Below are positions 51,650 through 59,000 of a DNA stretch of 64,000 nt, in pieces. A program made the translations under genes and the position numbers. Each line of letters starts with the position of its first letter. Position 1 is the first letter of the stretch. This DNA comes from Lachnospiraceae bacterium (GTDB lineage Bacteria > Bacillota > Clostridia > Lachnospirales > Lachnospiraceae): assembly GCA_900771195.1 (NCBI GenBank), contig CAAGMZ010000010.1:4443-68442 (forward strand), read 5' to 3'. The notes beneath the pieces were generated by a model that did not search any database, was not told where the DNA came from, and was given only the letters and a program-made list of their open reading frames with translations.

Positions 51650-52579
51650 ATGGATAACAAGAAGATAGTTGTAGCATTGGGCAGAAACGCATTCGGCGAG
51701 ACTTTTCCGGAGCAGAAGGCCAATGTGGGAAAAGCGGCAAAGGCAATTGCAGATATTGTTGAGGCTAAATATCAGGTTGTAATAACACACAGCAATGGTC
51801 CGCAGGTGGGTATGATTCAGACGGCCATGACCGAGTTTGCAAGACTTGATTCCAGATATACGGTTGCTCCCATGTCTCTTTGCGGTGCCATGAGTCAGGG
51901 ATATATCGGTTATGATCTTCAGAATGCCATAAGGACGGAACTTCTCAACAGAGGAGTATATAAGACTGTTTCGACCATAATTACCCAGGTCAAGGTTGAT
52001 CCGTTCGACGAGGCATTTAATAATCCCACCAAGGTAATCGGAAGATATATGACCAGGGAAGAGGCTGATGCCGAGGAGGCCAAGGGTAATTATGTTGTTA
52101 AAGAGGACAAGGGCTACAGAAGAATAATTGCCGCACCCAAGCCTCAGGATATATATGAAATTGATGCGGTCAGGACACTTCTTGATGCAGGACAGATAGT
52201 TATTGCAGCAGGAGGCGGCGGAATTCCTGTTCTTGAGCAGAGAACGGTACTTAAGGGAGCCAGTGCGATTATTGAGAAGGATTACGTGGCTGCAAGGCTT
52301 GCAGAGCTGGTGGACGCAGGAACACTTCTTTTTTTGACGGCCGCAGACAGACTCGTCATCAATGAAGGCACTGATAAGGAGCAGTCATTTGATACGGTAA
52401 AGGCTTCTGAGCTTAAAAAGTTCGTGAACGAGGACAATATGGGGGCAATAACAACGCTTCCCAAGGTGGATGCAGCAGTTGAGTTCGTTCTTGCAGGAGA
52501 GGGACGCAGGGCTGTTATAGCTAATCCGGAGAATGCTAAGGAAGCACTTGCCGGAAAGTGCGGAACAACAATACTGTAG
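51650..52579 (+). CDS. arcC: Carbamate kinase
   Basis: ArcC makes ATP from carbamoyl phosphate and ADP, or the reverse. The 309-residue amino-acid-kinase fold protein has VVALGRNAFGE at the N-terminus, HSNGPQVGMI near 45-54, AGGGGIPV near 187-194, and IEKDYVAARLAELV. The second residue of the usual GGNA loop reads GRNA. GAGG precedes ATG 51650. The other arginine deiminase genes (arcA, arcB) are not adjacent, so it may serve purine, agmatine or ureide fermentation instead; this is speculation. Confidence 0.93.
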   Translation: MDNKKIVVALGRNAFGETFPEQKANVGKAAKAIADIVEAKYQVVITHSNGPQVGMIQTAMTEFARLDSRYTVAPMSLCGAMSQGYIGYDLQNAIRTELLNRGVYKTVSTIITQVKVDPFDEAFNNPTKVIGRYMTREEADAEEAKGNYVVKEDKGYRRIIAAPKPQDIYEIDAVRTLLDAGQIVIAAGGGGIPVLEQRTVLKGASAIIEKDYVAARLAELVDAGTLLFLTAADRLVINEGTDKEQSFDTVKASELKKFVNEDNMGAITTLPKVDAAVEFVLAGEGRRAVIANPENAKEALAGKCGTTIL

Positions 52580-52634
52580 GTGCTTTTAATATACAGCAGG
52601 AGAATTTTATAATTATACGGAGAGGAGAAAAGCT

Positions 52635-54767
52635 ATGAATCTTCACGGCCAAAAGATATGTGATAATTGTTTTTCTGTAATCAGGGGGGAGCCATGTCCT
52701 AAGTGCGGTTACAAGCATAACAGGTATCGCCCGGAGATAGGTGTGCTTCCCGTGGGAACGGTTCTTGCAAAGCATTATGCCATAGGGCAGGTCCTTGGAA
52801 AGGGCGGATTCGGTGTGACCTATAAGGCCTATGATATGCGTAATGACAGAATCGTTGCCATCAAGGAGTATTATCCGAATGGAATCGCACATCGTGACAC
52901 CGGGACGACCGGGGTTTCGCTGACGGATGTAAAACAGACAGAAACATTTAAGACCGGAGCCGATAAGTTTTTTGACGAGGCAAAGACGGTTTCCAAATTT
53001 AACGGTAATCCCAATATAGTGAGCGTGTATGAGTTCTTCTATGAGAACAATACGGTTTACTATGTGATGGAATATCTTGAGGGCTGTGATCTTAAGCAGT
53101 ACATCAAGAAAAACGGCGGCAGGTTAAGTGAGGGACAGACCCTTCATATTTTTAACACGCTGACTGATGCACTGGTTATTACTCACAGCCTTAATGTTCT
53201 TCATCGTGACATTTCTCCGGACAATATTTATATACAGGACAGCGGAGCAATAAAGCTTATCGACTTCGGAGCTGCAAGGCAGGTTATTGCGGAGCAGTCA
53301 AAGAGCCTGTCGGTAATACTTAAGCAGGGATTTGCACCGTTGGAGCAATACCAGCGCAGAGGAAAGCAGGGACCGTGGACCGATATTTATGCGCTGGGAG
53401 CAACAATGTATTTTGCTCTCACCGGAAAGGTTCCTGAGGATGCCACAGAGAGAATTGAAGATGACTCAATCGGAAAAGCTTCCGAATTCGGTGTCAGTGA
53501 GGAATTGTGGAAGATAATTGAGAAATGTCTGGCAGTCAGGATTGATGACCGATATCAATCTGTATACGAATTAAAAGCTGATCTTGCCAAAATTGCGACT
53601 GTTCCGGTTCCTCTTGTTACTGAAGCAGTGCAGGAAATACCGCCTACTGTTATGGCAGTGCAGCAGGATATACTGCCGGGAACAGTAGCAGTGGGAACTG
53701 ACATGCCGGAGAAAGATGTACTTCCCGGAACGGTAGCAGTGGGAGCTGACACGCCGGAGAAAGATGTACTTCCCGGAACGATAGCTGTCGGCCCGTCAAA
53801 GGAATCCGATACAGCCAATGAGTCCGGCACTGCAGAAAAGGTATTGATAAGTGACGGAAGCGATTCGGAGGAAGATGGTAAAAAGTCTCCAATCGTTGCG
53901 TTTATAAGAAGCAAAAAGGGAATCTTCACAATTGCGGGTGCGGTTGCAGCAATCATCATTATAGTGACGGTAGTTTTTGTGACCGGAAATAACAGAAAAA
54001 GCCATGGAGCTTCCAATAACAGCAATAATCCGGGAAATACAAATCAGTACGCAGAGGGCGATACAACAGATAAAGCTGATGAGCCGGAATCAGAACAGCG
54101 GATGACTGAAAAATCAACAGAAAAAAATACTGAAAAATCAACAGAAAAAAAGACTGAAGAAGCAGAATCCGAAGCTTCGCAGAACACAACGGAGCCGGAA
54201 ACGGAAACCTTGAAGGAGACTCCGGCTGTCACGGAAGCTGCTCCTGCACCGGTACCGACAGCAGCACCCACGGCTGCGCCGACAGTTGCGCCGACAGTTG
54301 CACCGACAGCAACTCCGACTGTTACCAACCAGCCGTACACCGCACAGATAATGTTTGATAAATACAGTGACTGGTGGACTTACACAGGCACATATACCGG
54401 TGAATGGAAGAATGGTGCCCCAAGCGGCAATGGGACCTTTACGGCAGTTGTCGTAGGAACATCCCACACAGAGTATGCCCAGATAAAAGGAACATGGGAG
54501 AACGGAAAGCTTAACGGATATGGGTCATTTGCGTTTGTTTATAATGACAGTGCGGTAGATTTCTCTACATCGGACTGGAGAGCTTATAGCGATGTAAACA
54601 TTCGCATCGGAACATGGAAGGCCGGAAAGTCAAACGGAAATATTGATTTTTATTATTGGAGTTCATGGGATAACGCAGGACAAGTAAGTATGGAGATGTA
54701 TGAAGATGCTGAATATCTCGATTCCGCCGGTGGCGCAGCAGAATGGAACGGAATTCTTAAGCTTTAG
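52635..54767 (+). CDS. Zinc-ribbon transmembrane Ser/Thr protein kinase with extracellular MORN-like repeats
   Basis: The 710-residue protein has an N-terminal zinc ribbon (Cys9, Cys12, Cys21, Cys24; CDNC and CPKC) and a kinase domain from about 44 to 320, with GKGGFGVTYKA, AIKEYYP, HRDISPDN and IDFGAARQV. Three 16-residue repeats (VLPGTVAVG-type, 345-386) follow. A membrane segment lies near 430-450, then Thr/Glu/Lys repeats (EKSTEKN) and Ala-Pro-Thr repeats as an external stalk. Three MORN-like repeats (YTGEWKNGAPSGNG, GTWENGKLNGYG, GTWKAGKSNG) end the protein. It heads a cluster with an FHA-protease and a PP2C phosphatase. GGAGAGG precedes ATG 52635. Confidence 0.9.
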   Translation: MNLHGQKICDNCFSVIRGEPCPKCGYKHNRYRPEIGVLPVGTVLAKHYAIGQVLGKGGFGVTYKAYDMRNDRIVAIKEYYPNGIAHRDTGTTGVSLTDVKQTETFKTGADKFFDEAKTVSKFNGNPNIVSVYEFFYENNTVYYVMEYLEGCDLKQYIKKNGGRLSEGQTLHIFNTLTDALVITHSLNVLHRDISPDNIYIQDSGAIKLIDFGAARQVIAEQSKSLSVILKQGFAPLEQYQRRGKQGPWTDIYALGATMYFALTGKVPEDATERIEDDSIGKASEFGVSEELWKIIEKCLAVRIDDRYQSVYELKADLAKIATVPVPLVTEAVQEIPPTVMAVQQDILPGTVAVGTDMPEKDVLPGTVAVGADTPEKDVLPGTIAVGPSKESDTANESGTAEKVLISDGSDSEEDGKKSPIVAFIRSKKGIFTIAGAVAAIIIIVTVVFVTGNNRKSHGASNNSNNPGNTNQYAEGDTTDKADEPESEQRMTEKSTEKNTEKSTEKKTEEAESEASQNTTEPETETLKETPAVTEAAPAPVPTAAPTAAPTVAPTVAPTATPTVTNQPYTAQIMFDKYSDWWTYTGTYTGEWKNGAPSGNGTFTAVVVGTSHTEYAQIKGTWENGKLNGYGSFAFVYNDSAVDFSTSDWRAYSDVNIRIGTWKAGKSNGNIDFYYWSSWDNAGQVSMEMYEDAEYLDSAGGAAEWNGILKL
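53667..53789 (+). repeat. 48-base tandem repeat inside the kinase linker
   Basis: Repeat units begin at 53667, 53715 and 53763, each encoding a D-x-L-P-G-T-x-A-V-G core followed by acidic residues and PEK. The third copy is partial. The repeats lie between the kinase domain and the membrane segment, on the cytosolic side; each holds Thr residues that could be phosphorylated and bound by the FHA domain of the next gene (inference). Confidence 0.8.
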
Positions 54768-54810
54768 AAGGTATTTATGTTAATTCAGCAGTAGAAAGGA
54801 ATGGTGTTTT

Positions 54811-56070
54811 ATGAAGAAAAAATGGTTCATACCGGCTGCAGTGGCAGCCATGGTCGTATTTACGGCACTGATGCTTATTTTTGTGTATCCGCGCAACAAT
54901 ATGCCTAAGTCGTACACAGAGGCAAAGGACGGTGTGGTATTTATTCTGTCCGATTTTTCCAGTGAAGGATACTACTCTACCGGTTCGGGCTTTGCAATAG
55001 GCGAGAACGGAAAACCGGTGCAGTACATAGTTACCAACTGCCATGTGGTATTTGATGACGACGGCAACAAGGCTGATTCTGTTACAGTATATTTTTCGGC
55101 GGCAGCCAACAGATATATGATTGCGCAGATATACAGATATGACAGAGCTAAGGATATTGCCGTCTTAAGACTTCCGGAGACAACTGACGAGGTCAGACCG
55201 CTTAAGATTTGTAAATCTTCTGACAATGACTTAAGCGGTACCTTCTATGCACTCGGATACCCCGCAAGAGCTACGGCAGGAACAGATTTTGAGCGATATG
55301 ACAAGACTGAGATTGTTACCACCAGCGGAATGATTTCAAGGAAGACAATGATAGACGAAGAAGATGTGTATATGCTGGATTTGCAGATGACGCACGGTAA
55401 TTCGGGAGGACCGCTGGTAAATTCAAAAGGACAGGTCGTCGGCATAAATACATTCAGCATTATGAGCACGAGTGGCGAAGAGGCAAATTATGCGGTATGT
55501 ATAGATGAACTGACAAGACTCATAGATGTGAATGAGGTTCCGTACACGCTTTCTACTGACAGCAATGTGAAGGGAATAATAGTGATTGCAGTTACTGCGC
55601 TGGTGGATATAATATTGGCAGTGCTTGTTCTTGCTTCGGCACTGGGAAATAAAAAACATCCCAAAGCAGTAAAAAACAGCATGGAAAGCAATGACAGTCA
55701 TATGTCCAAAACTGTTGCCGCTTCTGAAATTGCACCTACAGTAGCGGTAAATGCAAATGCACTTTTTGTAACCGGAGTAGCAGGTGAGTACAAGGGAAGG
55801 GAACTGGAGCTTGACAAAAAGCTTGTTTTCGGACGTGATTCAAAGCGGTGCAATGTTGTCCTTCCTGTTGATGCGGAAGGAGTTTCCGGGCTTCATTGCG
55901 AATTATCGGAAAAAGGCGGTAAATTGTATCTTAAGGATCTTGGCTCCACATACGGTACATTTGTCAATAACGGACTTAAGGTTGATGCCGGCACTGCAGT
56001 TGAACTGTCAGCAGGTGATGTATTTTATCTTGGAAGCGAAAAAACAAAGTTTGTAGTCGGGATAAGGTAA
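54811..56070 (+). CDS. Membrane trypsin-like serine protease with C-terminal cytoplasmic FHA domain
   Basis: The 419-residue protein begins with a membrane segment (about 5-26), then an external trypsin-like domain with the full triad: His78 (VTNCHVVF), Asp115 (AKDIAVL) and Ser198 (THGNSGGPL). A second membrane segment lies near 254-277, followed by a short linker and an FHA phosphothreonine-binding domain (about 330-419) with FGRDSKRCN, SGLHCEL and DLGSTYGTFVN. The predicted topology puts the protease outside and the FHA domain inside, where the neighbouring kinase could supply its phosphothreonine ligand. This membrane-protease-FHA order is unusual. AAAGGA precedes ATG 54811. Confidence 0.92.
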   Translation: MKKKWFIPAAVAAMVVFTALMLIFVYPRNNMPKSYTEAKDGVVFILSDFSSEGYYSTGSGFAIGENGKPVQYIVTNCHVVFDDDGNKADSVTVYFSAAANRYMIAQIYRYDRAKDIAVLRLPETTDEVRPLKICKSSDNDLSGTFYALGYPARATAGTDFERYDKTEIVTTSGMISRKTMIDEEDVYMLDLQMTHGNSGGPLVNSKGQVVGINTFSIMSTSGEEANYAVCIDELTRLIDVNEVPYTLSTDSNVKGIIVIAVTALVDIILAVLVLASALGNKKHPKAVKNSMESNDSHMSKTVAASEIAPTVAVNANALFVTGVAGEYKGRELELDKKLVFGRDSKRCNVVLPVDAEGVSGLHCELSEKGGKLYLKDLGSTYGTFVNNGLKVDAGTAVELSAGDVFYLGSEKTKFVVGIR

Positions 56071-56075
56071 AAAGT

Positions 56076-56789
56076 ATGGAATTGTTTTTCAGCCGGTATT
56101 CAAGCCGCGGAGGAAGAGCATGCAATGAGGATTCTGTGGGAGTTTCAGAGAATGTTACGGTAGTTGCGGACGGACTTGGGGGACAGGGTGACGGAGATAT
56201 AGCATCAAAAGTCTGTGTTGATTATCTCCTGTCACTTCCCGGACCGGAAAAGATTGACAATCTTCAGATGCATGAGCTGATTGACAAAGTCAATAATGCT
56301 GTGTATGAGGCAAAAGTATCATGCGCACACCAGTCCAATATGGCAACGACGGTTGTGGCGGCATATGTCAGTGACGGAATGTTCAATTATTTTAATGTTG
56401 GGGACAGCAGACTCTATTTTTTCAGGGATAATCGGATTGCGTTCAGGTCAAAGGACCATTCGGTGACGCAGGCATGTGTTGACATGGGAACCATAAAGGA
56501 AGAACAGATGCGTTTTCATGAGGACAGGAACAAACTGACAAAGGCGCTCGGACTTCAGAAAAGCATAAAAATTGCACAGACTTTTGAACCTGTAATGCTT
56601 AAGAGCGGTGATGCTTATCTTTTGTGCAGCGATGGATTCTGGGAATATGTATATGAGGGTGAAATGGAGAAAGCCCTCCGAAAATCCAATACACCGCAGC
56701 AGTGGCTGGACAGGATGCTCAGGAAACACCAAAAAAGGGCTGATGGCAATAACGATAATTACAGTGCGGTTTGTGTTTTTGTGCGGTAA
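56076..56789 (+). CDS. PP2C-family Ser/Thr phosphatase of the kinase/FHA-protease module
   Basis: The 237-residue cytosolic phosphatase has GRACNEDSVG, VADGLGGQGDGDIASKV (metal Asp), MATTVVAAY, NVGDSRLYFF, SKDHSVTQA, CSDGFWEYV and NNDNYSAVCV. It starts 5 bases after the FHA-protease, so it is co-transcribed. It is a second, distinct PP2C enzyme in the window; the other lies at 21738-22460 with the PASTA kinase. It probably reverses phosphorylation by the kinase at 52635. Confidence 0.93.
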   Translation: MELFFSRYSSRGGRACNEDSVGVSENVTVVADGLGGQGDGDIASKVCVDYLLSLPGPEKIDNLQMHELIDKVNNAVYEAKVSCAHQSNMATTVVAAYVSDGMFNYFNVGDSRLYFFRDNRIAFRSKDHSVTQACVDMGTIKEEQMRFHEDRNKLTKALGLQKSIKIAQTFEPVMLKSGDAYLLCSDGFWEYVYEGEMEKALRKSNTPQQWLDRMLRKHQKRADGNNDNYSAVCVFVR

Positions 56790-56809
56790 GTGTATATAAA
56801 ATCACATAC

Positions 56810-56838
56810 TTGAAAAAATATCTTATGAATGTTATATT
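56810..56838 (+). promoter_or_regulatory. Sigma-A-type promoter for the pseudoprotease gene
   Basis: TTGAAA (56810-56815) and TATATT (56833-56838) are 17 bases apart. A perfect hairpin begins 4 bases after the -10 box, and the start codon is 56 bases downstream. Confidence 0.6.
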
Positions 56839-56841
56839 TGT

Positions 56842-56868
56842 CTGATGCAGGCAGTATGCCTGCATCAG
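56842..56868 (+). promoter_or_regulatory. Perfect 11-base-pair hairpin in the 5' leader of the pseudoprotease gene
   Basis: CTGATGCAGGC (56842-56852) pairs perfectly with GCCTGCATCAG (56858-56868) around a 5-base loop. It lies within the first bases of the predicted transcript. No T run follows, so it is more likely an mRNA-stabilising or operator element than a terminator. A similar but weaker element occurs at about 57803-57825. Confidence 0.55.
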
Positions 56869-56893
56869 AAATGCATAAGGGGAAATTAATGCT

Positions 56894-57787
56894 ATGAAAA
56901 AAAAGTGGTTTATACCGGTTATGGCAGCGCTTATTGTCATATTTACGGCATTTATGCTTATATTTGTATTCCCTCACAATGAGATGCCTGAGACATACAA
57001 TGAAGCAAAGGACGGAGTCGTGTTCATTCTCTCGGAATTTTCGGATGGCGAACAGATATCCACAGGTTCAGGCTTTGCCATAGGCAGGAACGCCGAGCCG
57101 GTACAGTATATTGTCACGAGCAGTAATATTCTGTTCGATGAGAAAGGCAATGCCGGTTCTGTCACGGTATATTTTTCGGCTGATGAGGACCTTTACATGA
57201 CTGCGGAGATATTTAAATATGATCTTCAAAAGGGCATTGCGGTGCTGAAGCTTCCTGAAGCAACCGATGAAGTCAGGCCGCTAAAGCTTTGTAAGGTTAC
57301 CGATAATTATCTTAAGAGGACTTTTTATGCTCTCGGATATCCGGAAAATAAAACGGAGGGCAATGATTTTGTGCGCTTCAAGAGGTCGGACATAACTTCA
57401 ATGACTCAGACAATTCCAAAAGAAATCAAAATAAACGGCAGAAAAATGTATCTTTTGAAGGTGAAGACACAAAATGGCCATTTAGGCGGGCCGCTTGTTG
57501 ATGCGGCCGGAGAGGTTGTGGGAATCAATACAATCGGAATCACTGATGAAAACGGTAAGGATACAAACTGCGCCATACTTATTGATGAAATAACTGAAAT
57601 GCTAAAGGGAAGCGGTGTAAGGTATGCGCTCACCACGGATGTCAGCAAAAAGGGAATCCTGGTGAATTTTATCACGGCATCGGTGGATGCGGTTCTGGTT
57701 GCTCTTATACTGATTTCTGCGTTTATAAGAAAAAAGCATCCGGCTGTAACTGAGACCGTCAGGGGAAAAGATGTATTGAAAAATTGA
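56894..57787 (+). CDS. Catalytically dead paralogue of the membrane trypsin-like protease (pseudoprotease)
   Basis: The 297-residue protein aligns end to end with the protease domain and both membrane segments of the gene at 54811 (shared MKKKWFIP start, EAKDGVVFILS, STGSGFAIG, QYIVT, VTVYFSA, TDEVRPLK, FYALGYP, GGPLVD). All three triad positions are changed: His78 to Asn78 (TSSNIL), Asp115 to Gly114 (QKGIAV) and Ser198 to Leu197 (NGHLGGP). The FHA domain is absent; the protein ends about 20 residues after the second membrane segment. The frame is intact and has its own promoter and GGGGAAA ribosome-binding site, so it is likely a working, non-catalytic protein. ATG 56894 is the start. Confidence 0.9.
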   Translation: MKKKWFIPVMAALIVIFTAFMLIFVFPHNEMPETYNEAKDGVVFILSEFSDGEQISTGSGFAIGRNAEPVQYIVTSSNILFDEKGNAGSVTVYFSADEDLYMTAEIFKYDLQKGIAVLKLPEATDEVRPLKLCKVTDNYLKRTFYALGYPENKTEGNDFVRFKRSDITSMTQTIPKEIKINGRKMYLLKVKTQNGHLGGPLVDAAGEVVGINTIGITDENGKDTNCAILIDEITEMLKGSGVRYALTTDVSKKGILVNFITASVDAVLVALILISAFIRKKHPAVTETVRGKDVLKN

Positions 57788-57860
57788 TTATCGGGTGATA
57801 TATTTGTTTAGTGCAGACAGCTTGTCTGTAAAGAATATTTTATAAGAAGGCAAAATAAAC

Positions 57861-58985
57861 ATGACAAAGGTAACTATTATTTCAGGTTTTTTGGGAGCAG
57901 GAAAGACTACATTTATCAAGAAACTGCTCGAGGAGCTTTATAAGGGCCAGAAGGTTGTTCTTATTGAGAATGAATTTGGCGAGATTGGAATAGACGGCGG
58001 CTTTCTCAAGGACACAGGAGTACAGATTAACGAGATGAATTCCGGATGTATCTGCTGCTCGCTTGTGGGTGATTTTGGCAAGGCGCTTAAGCAGGTTTCG
58101 GAGGAATATAAGCCGGACATGATTATAATTGAGCCGTCAGGTGTCGGCAAGCTGTCGGATGTGATTGCTGCAGTGGAGAATGTTAAGGATGAAGCAGAGC
58201 TTTCACTGGATAATTTCATAACTGTAGCTGATGCGACAAAGTGCAGGATGTACATGAAGAATTTTGGAGAGTTCTACAATAATCAGATAGAGAGCGCTTC
58301 AACTATCGTACTCAGCAGAACACAGAATGTTACAGAGGATAAGCTGGAGACTGCGGTTGCGCTTATTAAAGAGCATAATGATAAGGCTGCAATAATAACA
58401 ACACCATGGGATGAGCTTACCGGAAAGCAGATTGCAGATGCAATGAAGAAGACATCACTTGTTGATGAACTCCTTGGTGAGATTAATGCTGACAGTCATG
58501 ACGATGATGATGAGTGCGGCTGTGAGCATCACCACCACCATCATCATGATGACGACGATGATGATGATGAGTGTGGCTGTGAGCATCACCATCATCATGA
58601 CGATGATGACAATGATGATGACGAGTGCGGCTGTGAGCACCACCACCATCATGACCATGATGATGACGAGTGCGGCTGTGGACATCACCACCACCATCAT
58701 CATGCAGATGACGTGTTCAACAGCTGGGGAACCGAGACACCTCATAAGTATGATAAGTCAGAGATTGAGGCAATCCTTAAGAGACTTGTTGAAACGGATG
58801 AATTTGGCACTATACTCAGGGCTAAGGGAATGGTTCCCGCAAAGGATGGTTCCTGGATTTATTTCGATGCGGTTCCGGGAGAGTATGAGCTTCGTGACGG
58901 ACAGCCTGAATATACAGGAAAGCTTTGTGTAATCGGAACAAAGGTTGATTCTGAAAGCATGGAGAAGCTTTTTGGCATCAGATAG
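57861..58985 (+). CDS. G3E-family (CobW/COG0523) GTPase metallochaperone with Cys/His-rich repeats
   Basis: COG0523 GTPases deliver metals (Zn, Co or Ni) to client proteins. The 374-residue protein has Walker A SGFLGAGKTT (8-17), the metal-binding CxCC motif in SGCICCSL (Cys63, Cys65, Cys66) and the guanine-binding region (SRTQN, an SKxD-like variant). Residues about 211-282 hold four repeats of Asp-rich runs plus ECGCEHHHHH, a strong metal-binding tract with about 25 histidines and eight cysteines. A CobW C-terminal domain follows. AAGAAGG precedes ATG 57861; the next gene is a second G3E protein 15 bases away. Confidence 0.92.
   Translation: MTKVTIISGFLGAGKTTFIKKLLEELYKGQKVVLIENEFGEIGIDGGFLKDTGVQINEMNSGCICCSLVGDFGKALKQVSEEYKPDMIIIEPSGVGKLSDVIAAVENVKDEAELSLDNFITVADATKCRMYMKNFGEFYNNQIESASTIVLSRTQNVTEDKLETAVALIKEHNDKAAIITTPWDELTGKQIADAMKKTSLVDELLGEINADSHDDDDECGCEHHHHHHHDDDDDDDECGCEHHHHHDDDDNDDDECGCEHHHHHDHDDDECGCGHHHHHHHADDVFNSWGTETPHKYDKSEIEAILKRLVETDEFGTILRAKGMVPAKDGSWIYFDAVPGEYELRDGQPEYTGKLCVIGTKVDSESMEKLFGIR
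58491..58705 (+). repeat. Four tandem Asp/Cys/His-rich repeats in the CobW-like gene
   Basis: Each unit encodes a run of Asp, then ECGC(E/G) and five to seven His. Units vary slightly in length. The run is GAT/GAC and CAC/CAT-rich, which in other frames gives Met- or Val-rich nonsense. Copy number could vary between strains. Confidence 0.85.
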
Positions 58986-59000
58986 ACAGGGAGAAATATA

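Noticed and set aside
53667..53789. Possible CRISPR or mobile repeat
   Set aside because: The 48-base units are directly adjacent, in frame, and encode a linker in the kinase.
56894..57787. Pseudogene by decay
   Set aside because: The frame is intact, has a promoter and ribosome-binding site, and the core motifs away from the active site are kept, so it is listed as a functional non-catalytic paralogue.
58459..58932. Met/Thr-rich open frame in the His/Asp repeat region
   Set aside because: It is the same repetitive DNA read in another frame; the CobW frame has clear GTPase motifs on both sides.
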